64,000 bases of DNA from Heterobilharzia americana (Eukaryota > Platyhelminthes > Trematoda > Strigeidida > Schistosomatidae). Position numbers and translations under genes: made by a program. The DNA lies in contig OX104134.1 of assembly GCA_944470555.2 (NCBI GenBank), forward strand, positions 51,761,890-51,825,889, in the 5' to 3' direction. The notes beneath the pieces were generated by a model, which saw only the letters and a list, made by a program, of their open reading frames with translations, made no database searches and was not told the DNA's origin. This document shows, piece after piece, positions 24,063 through 35,620 of this stretch (position 1 is its first letter; the number at the start of each line of letters is the position of its first letter).

Positions 24063-24066
24063 ATTT

Positions 24067-24576
24067 GAAAACCCAGCAAGCTGTGATGCAGCTGCAGCAA
24101 AGGGCTTCCATATATTATGGTCCCTACGCAGAGCTTTCAAATTTTTTGATGAGGACATGTTTAGAATACTCTACTCTATCTACTTTAGACCTCACTTGGT
24201 ATACTGCATTCAGGTGGCTAGCCCATGCCTAAAAAGGGATGCTGACGCACTCGAGCGTGTTCAAAGGGTAGGTACTAAGGTTGTGGCAGGCCTTTCGAAT
24301 CTGTCCTATGAAGAACGACTAGATCAGCTAGATTTACTCCCACTGTCTTACCGTAGAAGACGGGGTGATCTCATAATGGCATTTCGTATTCTTAATAGTG
24401 ACTTCGGTACTGATATATCCTATCTTTTCCCCCTTGCTAGGACTGACTATCTGCGTTTCTCCCATCGTGTTATCAACGACTGGAACTCTTTACCTCAGCA
24501 AGTAGTATCAGCACCTTCTATCAAAGCGTCCAAGGAGGAACTAGATCTTCACAGAGATATCTTCTGCAAGGATTAA
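24067..24576 (+). pseudogene. C-terminal domain of element K ORF2
   Basis: After the 3' LTR the ORF2 frame resumes with FENPASCDAAAAKGFHILWSLRRAF. It continues with YSIYFRPHLVYC, LERVQRVGTKVVAGL, LDLLPLSYRRRRGDLIMAFRIL and VINDWNSLPQQVVSAPS, and ends at a TAA at 24574-24576. This is the usual thumb and C-terminal region of CR1 ORF2. No upstream start belongs to this piece, since the reading frame through the LTR is accidental. A 3' UTR follows (to about 24700), part of which is repeated at 13.72-13.76 kb. Confidence 0.85.
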
Positions 24577-24700
24577 CACAAGCCAACTGGCCTACTATCC
24601 TTATGACTGAAACTAAAGTTTGAAGGATATGGCTATCATGACAATTCTTTTTTTCCGCCCCAATAGATGTGAATCTTCGTGAAATTCATATCGTAATAAA

Positions 24701-25044
24701 TATTTTAGGATCTTTTTCACCCTCTCTTGATATTTTGAGTGTCAAATGTATTTTTGATTGTGTTGTGTTCTCTACGCTGGACTGTTTAACCGTTCAGCTT
24801 TCAATTTCATTCTAGACAAAATTATCAGTACAAACATCGGGTCTATAATCAGTCTTAGGTTCTGCTTCTGGCCACTTTGTCAAGTGACCCACGGAGTTGA
24901 ACCACTTGTTGTATGTATTGGATTCTGCTTGGGATCATACAGAATTTTCATATACGTGGTTAAAACGGGTGTATGAAGCCACACGGTGTCCTTTAGGGCC
25001 TTTCATGATATTGCATCAGTTATGAGATTATTCACCGGAGATTA
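24701..25044. other. Unassigned spacer between element K and RTE copy B1
   Basis: No motif recognised; simple A+T-rich sequence. Confidence 0.4.
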
Positions 25045-25918
25045 TTATTGGTATTATTTTTCCCTTGGGTTCCTAGTGGAACATAGGGCTTCAGTAGCAC
25101 GTCTCCATTTCACTCCATTTTCTACAGTCTTTTCAACCTGGAACCATGACCGCCCTTTCATTCCTTCCCCACATAATCTCCTCCACGTCACCTTCACCTG
25201 CGACACCCAGCTTTTCGTTTCCCCTTTGGATTCTACTTGACGGCCTAACGCGTGCCGTCCCCAATCGGCCTTCTAAGTGTACGCCCTATCCAAATAATTG
25301 CCGCTTTCTCCTGCATATTTGTTGGGTGAGAGGTCCTTGGTTGGTTCGTTGCCAGTCAGAGGCCCCGGCTGGTTATCCTTTCTGGCCATCTGATCTTCAG
25401 TATCTAGTGAGTGTAGGCGGCAGCTGTTGATGAATGTCTGTAGTTTGTTGGAAATGCTTTTCGTAACGCGCCAAGTCTCTCAACCATCACATAGAAGCAC
25501 TGACTTGCTTGACCGAGTCAGTCTTGAAAATCCGGATCTTGTTAACACTTTATACTGAGTGAAGTGGAGTGCAGTAGATCTCCACACTGCTTTCAGAATA
25601 ATGAATGCCTGTCTTGCTGTCTTTCCGATCCCGACCAGCTTTGACATCCTCATCTGTGCCGCCGCTGCCGCCACCTGTAGTTGAAACGATGCTGCCTAGG
25701 TATGTAGGTGAAAGAGACTACTTCCTTTAGATTTCTTCTGTTGATGGTGATTGGTGCTTGTTGTTGATTCTGTTGTTGGTTGGGTATCTTCACCACCTCT
25801 GTCTTCTCTACGTTCACCTGAAAGAAGTCCCATCCTCGCTGCCCTACCCTGCCCTGCCTCTTCTGTCAACCTGTTGGTTTTCGCCTGTAGATCTTCGAGC
25901 TTGTGCGACACTAGTCAT

Positions 25919-25944
25919 AAATCGTCACCGGCGAGATCCAAATC
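25919..25944 (-). pseudogene. Disrupted RT catalytic box of copy B1
   Basis: The minus strand reads D-L-D-L-A-G-D-D-L-stop where the family has F/Y-A-D-D. An extra glycine codon splits A from DD, and a TGA follows. The same lesion is in copies B2 (about 47843), B3 (about 56236) and B4 (about 59682). Confidence 0.75.
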
Positions 25945-28088
25945 TTCTTCAGGGGCCTTTCCATTGGTCCAGCCAGCGTATACCCCTCTTCTCACAGCTC
26001 CTCACGGTTCGCCACATGATCCAGTCCAGTCCAGTCGACCACAGTCAGGAAGATCATCTGTGATAGTAGGCGGCAGTCTTGTCTTACCTACCAACCTGTC
26101 TTCACTTCAAAGGCGTCACTGAGCTTTCCATTGTGAATCACTTGGCATGTGGCATCATCTCATCATGTAGCTGCTGTTGAATGAGGTTGATAAAGGTTTG
26201 TGGAGCTAAAACCGTAGTATTGAAGCAGCTGTCAAATTACTTCTCAGTCGACACTGTCGAAGGCCTTTTCAAAATCGATGAAGTTCAGGTAGATTTGGGT
26301 TGACTGCCATTCTACACTCTGTTCTATGATGATGCGTGGCGTGGCTTTGGAATTTGGTCCGCACATGATTTGTTCTTCCTGAAGCCAGCCAGCCAGCCTG
26401 TTCCAGTCGTAATTTTGAATCCGTAGCATCTTTTAGTCTCTCCAGGATCATGCGGCCTAATATTCTGCTTGCTTTGGATGGACAGGAACAGAAGCATGAT
26501 TCCGCGTCAGTTCCTGCAAAGACTTAGATCTCCTTTCTTTGGGAATTCGACAAGGTGGCCCTTCTTCCAATCAACCGGTAGGTACATTTCCTCCCTTCCC
26601 TTCAAACCTTCTGCAATGGTGGTGTGAGCATGTCCGCTGTTGTCTGTGTGTCTGTATTCAGTGCTTCTGGAGGAATTCCATCTGGTCTTGCTGCTTTCCC
26701 GGATTTCAGCAAGTTCATGGCGTTCAAAGATAGAGGTAGGAAATTATTAATTGAGGTACTAGATAGCGTGTGGGAATCAGGTAGTGTATGCGAAATGGTG
26801 TACTTCACTGATCATGTCAGTCTATAAGAATGGAGAGAAACCTTCTTGTGACAGTTATAGGGAAATTAGATTTCAGCGACTTTATGGAGTCCAGGACTTC
26901 ACTTCTGCTTTTGTCGGAGGGCTTGTGTTCACTGGTAATTCTGTGTCTGGTTTGCTGGTGGTATTTCTGGAGAAGTTGCAGGTGGTGGTCGATTCGAGAG
27001 TTTTCTGAGTTGGTCAGCCGATCATTTCCGTTGTTTCTCCTCTTCGGTAATTAGGTTCCCATCACTCTCATTGGTTTCATCTGGGTTGATCTCTTCTCTC
27101 CTAGATAGTAACCTGGTTATTTGATATAATTTTGTCAGGTCTGTATCTCTCCTACCTGTAACCTGTTCTGGTTCACTTGCCAGTGTGTCGTAGAAGTGTC
27201 TTTTATCTTTGCGCGCACTCTTCTTCACCTCTTTGTCCAGTGTAGTGTTTTATGGGTTGTGTTCACCCCCTCTTTTCGTTGTTCATCCCTGAATTGCAGT
27301 ACACGGGTTCATCTTCTGCTTCACCATCACCATCTTCCTCTCCCTCCTCTATCAGCTTCCTGGTGTCTGTCGAGATCCATTCCTTGTCTCGTCCCTTCTT
27401 CTTCCTCCCTAACACGGTTATGCAGGTTTCCTTCCACATAGCTTTCAAAGAGTGCCAGTGTTCTTGCACGCAGGTTTCCTCGGAGATATTGCTTAATGTC
27501 TCCCATTTTTTCCTGATGGCTGGCTGACGTGTTAATGTCCTTCGTAGTTTCACCCTTCAGTTCACTTTCTCTTCTGGGTGTTGAATTTCAACTATGGTCG
27601 TCTGTCACCAACTTCTTTGAAGGCTTTCAACTTGATTTTGGAGGTAGATTCCTTGCACTAGATGCACTAGTGAGTGGTGTGAACCTACATCTGCTCCCCT
27701 TCTTGATCTGATCCTGTGTCCAGTAGGCTGAGTGCATCTCCACCTTCTTCAGATTGAGATGAGGTCGACTTGATTTTCAGTGTGTCCTGGTGTCTGGTGA
27801 AACCCATGTCGCTGCCTTGTGAATATCCTTGTGTTTGTACACAGTGCCTCGCCTCCAATCACCAAATCGTTGAATGCGCAGAAGTCTGCAAACAGTTCTC
27901 CATTCTCGTTCATTTCACCGAGTGCCTCTCGACCCATGATGAGTTCTCTTCCTGTTTTGCCTGCTTCCAGTTTGGCGTTAAAACATGTCACCCATTAGAA
28001 TGTGTTTTGATGTCGCCAACTGGGATGAGGTCATGTCCAGTGGTGATTGCAGTTGTCTGTAGAATTCCTTCTTCTTCTCTTCATCTGC

Positions 28089-28499
28089 TCAATTATTTGT
28101 GGGTGCGTAGCATAGCGTTGTATGATTGTGACTCTCCTTCCTTTTGAGTTGAATCTTGCTGTCATGATCCTGATGCTGCAGGAGGAGATTAGTTCCCACT
28201 GCATGAGAGAGAGCCTTCGATGCTGTTGGGGACATCATGATAGCCACTCCATAACTCATTGTGCTCGTGGTTGTCGTCTGGGCGACAATATGAGAGTAGA
28301 TTATTGACCCTCCAGTTGACAGTTGGGAGAGTCCACTTCCATTCCATCTGCTGTCGCCGATTCCTGGTACTTCTATGTTATATCTTCTCATTTCTTTTGC
28401 AATCTGTGCAGCCTTGCTAGGTTCATACATGGTGCGGACATCCCATGTCCCCATTCTTACTATCGCTTTTGTCGAGTGAAGAGAAGACAGATCGACCAA
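28089..28499 (-). pseudogene. Endonuclease N-terminal part of RTE copy B1
   Basis: This 136-codon frame contains the RTE endonuclease start VRMGTWDVRTMYEPSKAA. IEVPGIGDSRWNGSG follows; the usual catalytic glutamate is E in the SESRW motif, and here it is D. Next come YGVAIMMSPTASKAL and, near the end, CYAPTNN. The same protein family is often mis-annotated as craniofacial development protein 2. The next piece (27991-27749) carries GREALGEMNENGELFADFCAFNDLVIGG. The predicted enzyme is incomplete, and the substitution at the catalytic residue makes activity unlikely. Confidence 0.8.
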
Positions 28500-28720
28500 T
28501 TGGTTTCCCGAAGACTTTCACCAACTGGCGTTGTTTCGTCTCTCCGATTCCAGCGAGGGATAATTTTATCTTTATTTTTTATATTTTCCTTGTGCTTTAG
28601 CGATTGGATTTGTTTTACGGGGTAGGGTTGCTAGCCCTATTCCCAAACTTGCCTCTTTATACGGGTTTAGGATCAGCCAGTAACTGTATTCTAGTTGAAC
28701 CGGCAAAAATAGTTTAGTTT

Positions 28721-30079
28721 TTGCTGCCGACGTGGTGGTGGAGTGAGTTCCTTATATTGAGTTAATTGGAATACTATGCAATTCGTTTCATTTGAAAACG
28801 TTGATTTCCGTATTTCAATGAATTTTGAAGGTTGTGCTGGCTGGAGATCATAGCTAGTGGTTTTTTACGAATTATACTTTGGGTTATTCGCAATCGCTGC
28901 GGGCACATTTATAAATCCACTGTCGACTACGGAGAGTTTTCAACCGTCTTTTGCACATCTCTGAGCCCTGAGTTGATTAGGCGTACGGCGATACTCCAGG
29001 TGTTTAGGAATCATGATTCACGTGACTTATTACATCCACAGTAGCTTTATGGAACCCTAAGGTGTTTCATTTATCTGCAGCATGCAGACTCAGATATTGC
29101 GTTTTCACCATTAGTGACACCAATGTCGAGCAAATTCCAGATTTCAGTTACAAGCAGTCGACAAGTTTGGTTTGTCTTCGCAGTGCCCCTTTTACGCTAG
29201 ATGAGCGTCTACTTTACTACAAATTCTTATGCTTATAGCTTCAGGTACCAAAAGAACCCACACTGATGATTTCGAGAATCCGTACGTTTCCACTCAACCA
29301 TGTAATCCAAGTGAATACCTATTCAAGTTTTATCATTCACGGCAATATAGATTTAAGCCATCAGAACTAGATATTGTGGTGCAAAGGAATAAACATTCGG
29401 GAAAACTGCAAACCAATGGCAATGTTTTTTCCATACTGTTCACGTTAAGGTATGAAGCATTATCAAGGAGGTATATTCACTGTTAGACGAAGTACTAGAG
29501 AAGCCTGTTGCATAGCATTATTGTGAATATGTTTATTTTAAAGTTAATAGGTGAGTTGATCTCCCGTATTCTATTGTCTGTCCAGATTTTCGTTTCCATT
29601 ATGATCGTCCAGAAATTTGGGTAGTTCGAGGATTGTTAAACGTTCATTTGGTGAGAGGGTTAAATGAGTGAATGGGACTGGTCATTCTTACTCTTTGGGT
29701 AGTAGTTTGCCATGGAAGCATAATTTCACTGCTTCGAAGAAAAGTGGAATGTTGAGAACTAGTGACACTTTCTGTTGTCGTCACTGGAGGTTATCTTGAT
29801 GATGTGGGTCTTCAAGGTTTCTAGTTAAATCCTTTGTTCGTTTAGCGTTCGAATTTCCAGATGATTTAGTAAATTTTCATCACAGTCCAGTTTCTTCATA
29901 GTCTAATGATATCTTCACGTTACAACTATCTGAAATTTTGGTAGGAAAAACGACAACAAAAAGCAGGTGTAGCCTCTGCACCTTTGAGGTTGTAAATTGT
30001 TTATATATTGAGAGGTCCTAATGTGTCGGTGGTTCTAGTGACAGTATTAGTGTTACTTGTTATGGTACTGTCCTGTAGA
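28721..30079. other. Spacer with weak coding signals
   Basis: Mostly unassigned. 28990-29220 has short frames bordered by an acceptor-like TTATCTGCAG (29073-29082), which may belong with the candidate exon at 29244-29452. 29500-30080 shows nothing recognisable. Confidence 0.3.
29244..29452 (+). pseudogene. Candidate host exon, unidentified
   Basis: A coding-like stretch (TKRTHTDDFENPYVSTQP, then SEYLFKFYHSRQYRFKPSEL, then NVFSILFTL) follows an acceptor-like ATGCTTATAGCTTCAG and ends at a good donor, CACGTTAAG|GTATGA. The length, lack of stops and polar/aromatic mix look like a true exon rather than a transposon piece. No partner exon or domain could be named, so it may be part of a gene cut up by copy B1 or simply a chance ORF. 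Confidence 0.35.
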
Positions 30080-31560
30080 GTCGAGCAATCCTACAAACCT
30101 AGTCACAGTGTTTGATTTTTGTGCCTCCCTAGGTAAATTTTTTTCGTCTCTGAGCATATTTTGAGATGCTCAGTTGCTACTGTTGCAGTTTTGTTCAATA
30201 ACCACAGTTCTGTGCATATCCTATAAGTTAGCCTGTTAGGGGGCTTATAAAGCAGTATCAGGTTCAGTCTGAGCCCTCGTTTCCATAGTGGTTCAAGTCC
30301 TAGGATGTTGCACCTGGTGGCATATTTTACGTTCTTGTTCGTGTTGAGTATTCTCATCGTAAAGTTTCTCCGCACTCCGACTTTCAGTCTAACCGTAACC
30401 TATATACTGCTGTAGATAAGTGAACAATATTCGAGCAGTGGTTGGACACATGTTTTATACAGGATAACTCTAGATTCGGTACTGCAGAAGTTCCGTAATA
30501 GGAAACCCACCAGTTTGCGTGGTTTTGATACCTATGTGGATACGCACTCAGAGAATGTTAAGTTATGAGGATATTGGAGCCCTAAGTCTTGTGTAGACTT
30601 CAGTTTTGGGAGTGAATGCTCGGTTATCATTAAGTTTAGTTCAAGTGCATAGTTACATATTCACACCCAGCCACATTATTCTGTGTTAAGTTCTAGTCGC
30701 CAGGTGTTGCACCATTTGCTAACATATCTTAGTCCCTCTTGCTTAGAGCTAATAGTCAAGGTTAAGTGACTACTAAAATATGTGTATACTGCCTTTACAT
30801 CATCCACATATAGGAATGGCTTGTCTACCTTGAAACACTCACATATGCCATTCGTGTACGTCATGAAGTGGAGTGGACCTAAGAGGCTGTGCTGGACAAC
30901 TCTAGTGGTTATTGGTTGAAGCTCTGAGATAGGTGGGCCAACTTTTGTTGTTTAGTAAAGGCTACGCAGAAAGGACTTTACCCAGTCTAAGGGTGGATTA
31001 CTGATTCCAAGGGATCTTAACCTACTGATAAGCAAGTTGCGTGGGACTGTGTCGAAGGCTTTAGTGATGCTGAAGTAAAGTATTATCACCATCTTTTTCT
31101 GATCCCTTTTGCTGGTGATTTCGTTAAAAAGGTTGAACAAGTTTGGGGTTCAAGATCTTCTTTCCAGAAAACCGTATTGTGACGAGTTCATGTGGTTAGA
31201 TTCCAGCAGGAAATCAGACATCTGATTTTTAATCACCTTTTCTGTAATCCTTGAGATGGTCAGGGTTATGTTAATTAGTCTGTAATTGCTAACACTGGTC
31301 TTGGCTCCTGACTTATGTTTTGGCAGTATATCAGTAGTTTTCTGTTTGTTAGGATATGTCCCAGAACCTTATGGGAGGGTGAATATTTTGAGTGATAAAA
31401 CCGCCATATCCGTGCCAGCCATTCTGTAAACTGTTGACAATATCTCGTCTGTCCCGCAGCTAACATTTGCTTTTAGGATTTTGATCGTATCGTCAGTGTT
31501 ACTCACGCTGAATTCTAGCTACCCATCGTACTGCTGCGTGTACTGGCTATCCTGATATCT
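30080..31560 (-). mobile_element. CR1-clade RT fragment
   Basis: Minus-strand pieces include RT motifs YSNYRLINIT (about 31270), a palm segment KKMVIILYFSITKAFDTVPRN (about 31090), LLISRLRSLGISNPPLDWV, the catalytic box FLYVDDVKAVY (about 30794-30818), SKWCNTWRLELNTE, and C-terminal text to about 30100. The catalytic box is YVDD, a permitted variant in some elements. Endonuclease and ORF1 are missing and several stops are present, so it is a 5'-truncated, dead copy. It differs from elements K and D in sequence. Confidence 0.75.
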
Positions 31561-34439
31561 GTAGCTAGAGGCATGTTGTGCTACTAAGAAACCACTCGCT
31601 GAGAGGTTTACAAATCACCTATGGACATGGTAACCTATACCTTTATGCCTTAAATGATTCATTAAAGATTCTTTTGTATTTTTTCTCATGCTCAGAATCC
31701 TGCAAAGGTTTTGCGTTTTGGATTTTAATGTCTTGAAGAGTCCGTCTTCCCGTGAGTCACTAATACAGTTTCAATCCCTAAATACCAGTGATTATTTACA
31801 CATCTCCGCTTTGCAAGTGACTCTGTTTCGGATGCTCTCTCACCTATTTTCACCCTTCCAACCACCACAAGACCTGGGCCACTTCATTCTATCCTTGCAT
31901 CTTTTCTGCTCACATCCAGTTAGAATATAATTTGAGCCTTGTAATACAGAAGCTACTATTCTGGAATGTCCATGAACAGCTGTTTCGCCATGCTACCCAG
32001 AAGTTTCACACTGGCACTTCTATATCGAATCGAACTAAGACTGAGGGCTAATGTACAAAAGCATTGCCTAAAATTGTCACTGCGATTCGAATAATGGCAT
32101 GGTTGACTAACAAAATGATTACAGTTATTACCCTCAGTGACAGAAGCTACCAACGAAACTCTGTCGGTTGCTACTACCAGTTTTTATAAGGCACTTTCAC
32201 CGAATTCTTCTGGGTTTCTGTGGCTGTGTTCTCTCTTCTTCGGTTTCCTCTTCCCCTTTGCAGATGCTGCTGTGGAATCAGGCATGGTGAAAATGGTGTC
32301 CCACCCATTTGAGCTACCGCAAAAAAGCCACATTTCCTTCACCAGAACCAAATCACCAGGCACACAGGGAATACTTCACTCCAGGACTTCATCGAGGCTA
32401 TTATTTTTATCCAAAGCGCGGAGGTATATGCTCAAAAACTAATATGCAAACCGTGACAGCATGCTGACTAGTGATAACACACCCAACATGCTTTCATGCA
32501 GTGAAATGGTTGCTACTGTGCTTCTTTTGATTTCTTTATCCCGAAGGATACTCATATTTTACATGTTCTACGGTGTCAATGCTCATACTTTGCTTTGGGT
32601 GTTTCTTGCAATCGCTTGCCACTCCCTACAGCGAGTGGTGAAATTCTCACGCTTTACTGCCTGTTGATTCTTATCACTTCGAGTTCATATTCGTTTATTG
32701 TCCCACGAGTACAGTTCAATGAATTTCTGCTTATTATAAAGTTGAATCAACTCGCTCATGTGATAAAGATGTTTTGCTGCTTCGGGCCCACAAGATACAA
32801 TTAATCGGCAGGTTTTGGTATTGCTAAATCATATGGTGAGCATGTTATCATCTTTTTCCGAGTTGAAAGTGAATTACTTTTATTAACACGTTCAATATTT
32901 GTCCCGCATTCCTCTCTTTGGAGGAAATACAGATGGGTTCATCCTTGTAAGAAACTGACGTGTGCAGAAATATCAACCGTCCATTCTCTTATTATATTCC
33001 ATACATTAATTCTGCCTGATTAGACCTGCTGTATATCTTCGGGAAAGGAAGCTGTGTCCGACAGAATTGCCAAATCAACTTACATGTCAGATCATGCCTG
33101 CAAAGTAGTGCGTGCTTGTACCTACAAGAATAAATTATCATTGTTGCTATCATTATGCGGCATTCCGTGTGAAATTTTAAAATCGCCGACGGATTATTGG
33201 GATTCACTCATATAAAGGCATCTGCTGACCTGTTGTTGCAGCGCAGCATAGCAGAAGCAACTTCATGGATTAAAAATGGGTACTTTTGAGTCCATTTCGG
33301 TGCCAGTGCCAGTCTTCTTTCAGTGGCTTCAACTACGTGCTTCAGGCCTGTGCATGTGTTTTGAATACTGTTTTTTGTGTTCGATCTAGTGGTGGCCGCT
33401 TGGTTTGAAAGCTAACGAGGAGAGTTGCTTGTTATTGTAGCTGACTGGAGGAACTTCATGGTGTACAGTGTATCGGGCAGGCTGGCGGTACGTACTACTC
33501 TGTTAAGTGCAAACCTCCAAAAGACGTCCACATCTACCAAGACGGGATATGACCGCTAGTCCATCCGCTCCTCTGAAAGGCACAGATGCCCATTAATCAG
33601 AAGCTTCAACTACCGTAGTTGGACAGTACGGTTAGTTTAATTTCGCGAACAAACTGGGAGCCGATAAATGCATGTCCAGGGGGGAAGCATTGTTAAGGCA
33701 TCCATTTTTTCCTTGACGGTGCAGCCTTGGAGAGTTAGGATTTCGGCATCTATCCAAGGCGTTGCTGGTCTCACACTTCCTGCTGATCGCAGTTCCTGAA
33801 CAAGGTTGAAGAATTGGTTTTCAAGGTGTTCGTCGCTTCTTTTATGCGTACGCTCTATGATGTTCGCCTTGGGAAGAAGGGAGTGGCCTGAAGATTAAAA
33901 GTTACACAAGTGTTAGAAGAGCAAACCACTAATCGCATGCAGATTGCTCGGCGTTCTAGCGGTCAGTCAACGTCTTCTCATTGACGAATCCCAGTAATCT
34001 GTTAGCAGTTTCAAAAAGCCTTTCAAACTCCGAGGGCAGTAAAATCCAGAAGTTTGAATTTCAGTCAACTGAATGAAAGATACAGGGTGTAAGACTACCC
34101 TATCACCACTATCGAGGCCTGCATCGTTGTGAAACAGTGTTATTTGAGGTGGCACCCAAGTCCCAGTAACGCTGATGAGATGAGCATCACTATTCCAGCC
34201 AGATGGTTTGCACTAGTCATTGAGTTCGATGGGAGAACAGTTTGCGTTGGAAAAGGTGCAGCTTATGTTTTGTACCTTGAATGCATTTGTCAACGCCTAA
34301 GTACTTGTCTCCTGGGCACGGATGCAACCAATCAAAGCTCTAAAACGACAAAATGTATATTGTTTTTAGTTTGCACGTACAAATTTTCTTAAGGTCCTGG
34401 GACCGTTTTTCACTTGGGCAGTCGAAATAATGTGTGTGT
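31561..34439. other. Unassigned stretch with one weak retroelement trace
   Basis: Minus 33900-33690 reads EHLENQFFNLVQELR...TPWIDAEILTLQ, which resembles the linker between endonuclease and RT of CR1/Jockey elements, but no flanking domain supports it. The rest has no recognised gene, RNA or repeat. Confidence 0.3.
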
Positions 34440-35150
34440 ACCCTCTTTTTTCCACTCTGCAACATTTTTGAACACTCCTACGATGAGGATTAGATCTCGT
34501 TGGAGTGGAAAATGCGATTTCCCCCCCCTCGTCTCCATAGAGGAAGACAGCTAGTACCAGAAGTACTGCCGACTTTTGGCACTACTACCAGTCCTGTTAA
34601 AGTTCCTGTTCATGGACTTTTCTAGGATTTTGCCAGCGGTCTCATATGTCACTCTTCAGCGCAGAGTGAGGAGGTTGAGTATCAGCCGCTGCGTGCCGTT
34701 TCATCTGAAGGGCTATCTAAGCGGTGGAGAGTTCTGCATGAAAGCTAACAGAGTTTGCCCAACTTGGAGGTTGTCATAGCCCAGTGTTTCAGAAAGACAG
34801 ATTCTGGGTCTATTGAGGCTTCCGCCTTTGAGAATGACGTTTCATCCAGTCTTAGGTCCCTGACATCGGAGAGGGGGTGACTTGAAGACTTTAAAAGGCT
34901 AGGTGAAGAGCAACGGATTGCAATCGACAGAACTGTGATTTTCCACATGTCGGGCGTGCAGACAATATTGTGCTGTCTCCCTCTCTTCCCCCCTGTAATA
35001 CACACCTCTCTCGCACGATCGTGCGGATCAATACTCTTCAACAAACCAGACACTAACTCCAGTTACCCAGGCGACGCCTCTAGAGCTTACGTAGTGCCTC
35101 ACTTCATACGCTGAAGACTATGTTCCCTCACTCTTCAACCTGGCCGAGGC

Positions 35151-35212
<62 letters not shown>

Positions 35213-35620
35213 TTCGTGACCTCGCCTGGGGTTTCGCACAGTCGCTTGCCACCACTCCTGCAGAGATGTGAAACCCCGGTAAAAGTCCAGAGGAGAACCA
35301 TGAAAAGTTTTGTGGAGATAAGTCAAAAGTCATATCATAACAGGCCAAAGGAACCAGGTCCTTGCTGTGTTATTCGTTGTAGGTCAGGTGGCCACTTAAT
35401 GACTACCTGCAACATGCAAAGTGACCCATGCATTGCAATTTTACTAACCGGTAACCATGGCAGTCCTCATGGAGACTCGAAGAGAAGCATCCATCAACGA
35501 AAGAACAACCACGTACATCCACGCCTCTTACCTATTCAAGTTTTTGACCACTCGGCTGTATCATCTTTCGGGGTTGCCACTACTCCTGTCGACATTCCCC
35601 AGATAAATTTCAGCAGGTAA
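34440..35620 (+). mobile_element. Decayed CR1-clade fragment related to element D
   Basis: Read through frameshifts, segments match element D in order: LCNIFEHSYDED (about 34457), PVKVPVHGLF (about 34594), GGEFCMKANRVCPTWR (about 34720), NSSYPGDASRAYVVPHFIR (about 35055), VKVQRRTMKSFVEISQKSYHNRPKE (35290-35370), then NHGSPHGDSKRSIHQRKNNHVH (35453-35520). The region between RT blocks 1 and 4 is deleted. A TA microsatellite interrupts it at 35154-35205. Its 3' UTR probably continues to about 36050 as a pyrimidine-rich stretch. Confidence 0.75.
35154..35205. repeat. (TA)n microsatellite
   Basis: About 25 TA dinucleotides in a row, inside the coding remnant of the CR1 fragment. Confidence 0.95.

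Larger units (their letters stand above)
18643..24700 (+). mobile_element. CR1-clade non-LTR retrotransposon K (SR1/Perere-like), interrupted by an LTR element
   Basis: The order is 5' leader (18643-18985), AP endonuclease (18986-about 19740), linker (to about 20200), RT (about 20185-21261), then, after the nested LTR element, the C-terminal domain (24067-24576) and a 3' UTR to about 24700. The RT frame stops in the sequence SHDF at the insertion and resumes at FENPASCDAAAAKGF on the far side. Lesions are a one-base shift near 19470, an in-frame TGA at 19902-19904, a shift near 20185, and the SINE and LTR insertions. Clade is assigned by the FADD box and the C-terminal NDWNSLPQQVVSAPS motif usual in CR1 and Jockey elements. 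Confidence 0.85.
25045..28720 (-). mobile_element. RTE-clade element copy B1
   Basis: On the minus strand the element starts near 28720. It runs through a conserved 5' leader (28500-28659), endonuclease (28499-28089 and 27991-27749), linker (27553-27022), RT start (26808-26602), RT middle with YLNFIDFEKAFDSVD (26290-26244), a damaged catalytic box (25919-25944) and C-terminal pieces (25911-25480). It ends in a short AAT-rich tail near 25050, as RTE elements do. Many stops and shifts break ORF2. Between about 25405 and 28659 it matches copy B2 (offset 21,924) without any indel and with about four substitutions. Both flanks are related but clearly diverged. Confidence 0.88.

Noticed and set aside
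24019..24066. ORF start inside the 3' LTR giving a fusion with the CR1 C-terminus
   Set aside because: The frame through the LTR is accidental and lacks an ATG; the true protein continues from 21261 across the nested element.
25751..26122. Plus-strand ORFs of up to 123-172 codons, rich in Ser/Pro/Leu, repeated at 47675, 56019 and (minus) 59504
   Set aside because: They are antisense to RTE copies B1-B4; their identity between places follows from the transposon identity, and they have no domain of their own.
31956..32310. Minus-strand basic ORF (KGKRKPKKREHSH, then VKLLGSMAKQLF) resembling histone H2B
   Set aside because: The resemblance is limited to a Lys/Arg-rich start and a few residues near RLLLPGELAKH; the central histone fold does not align.
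35118..35348. Minus-strand ORFs with long Tyr-Ile repeats
   Set aside because: They are translations of the (TA)n microsatellite.
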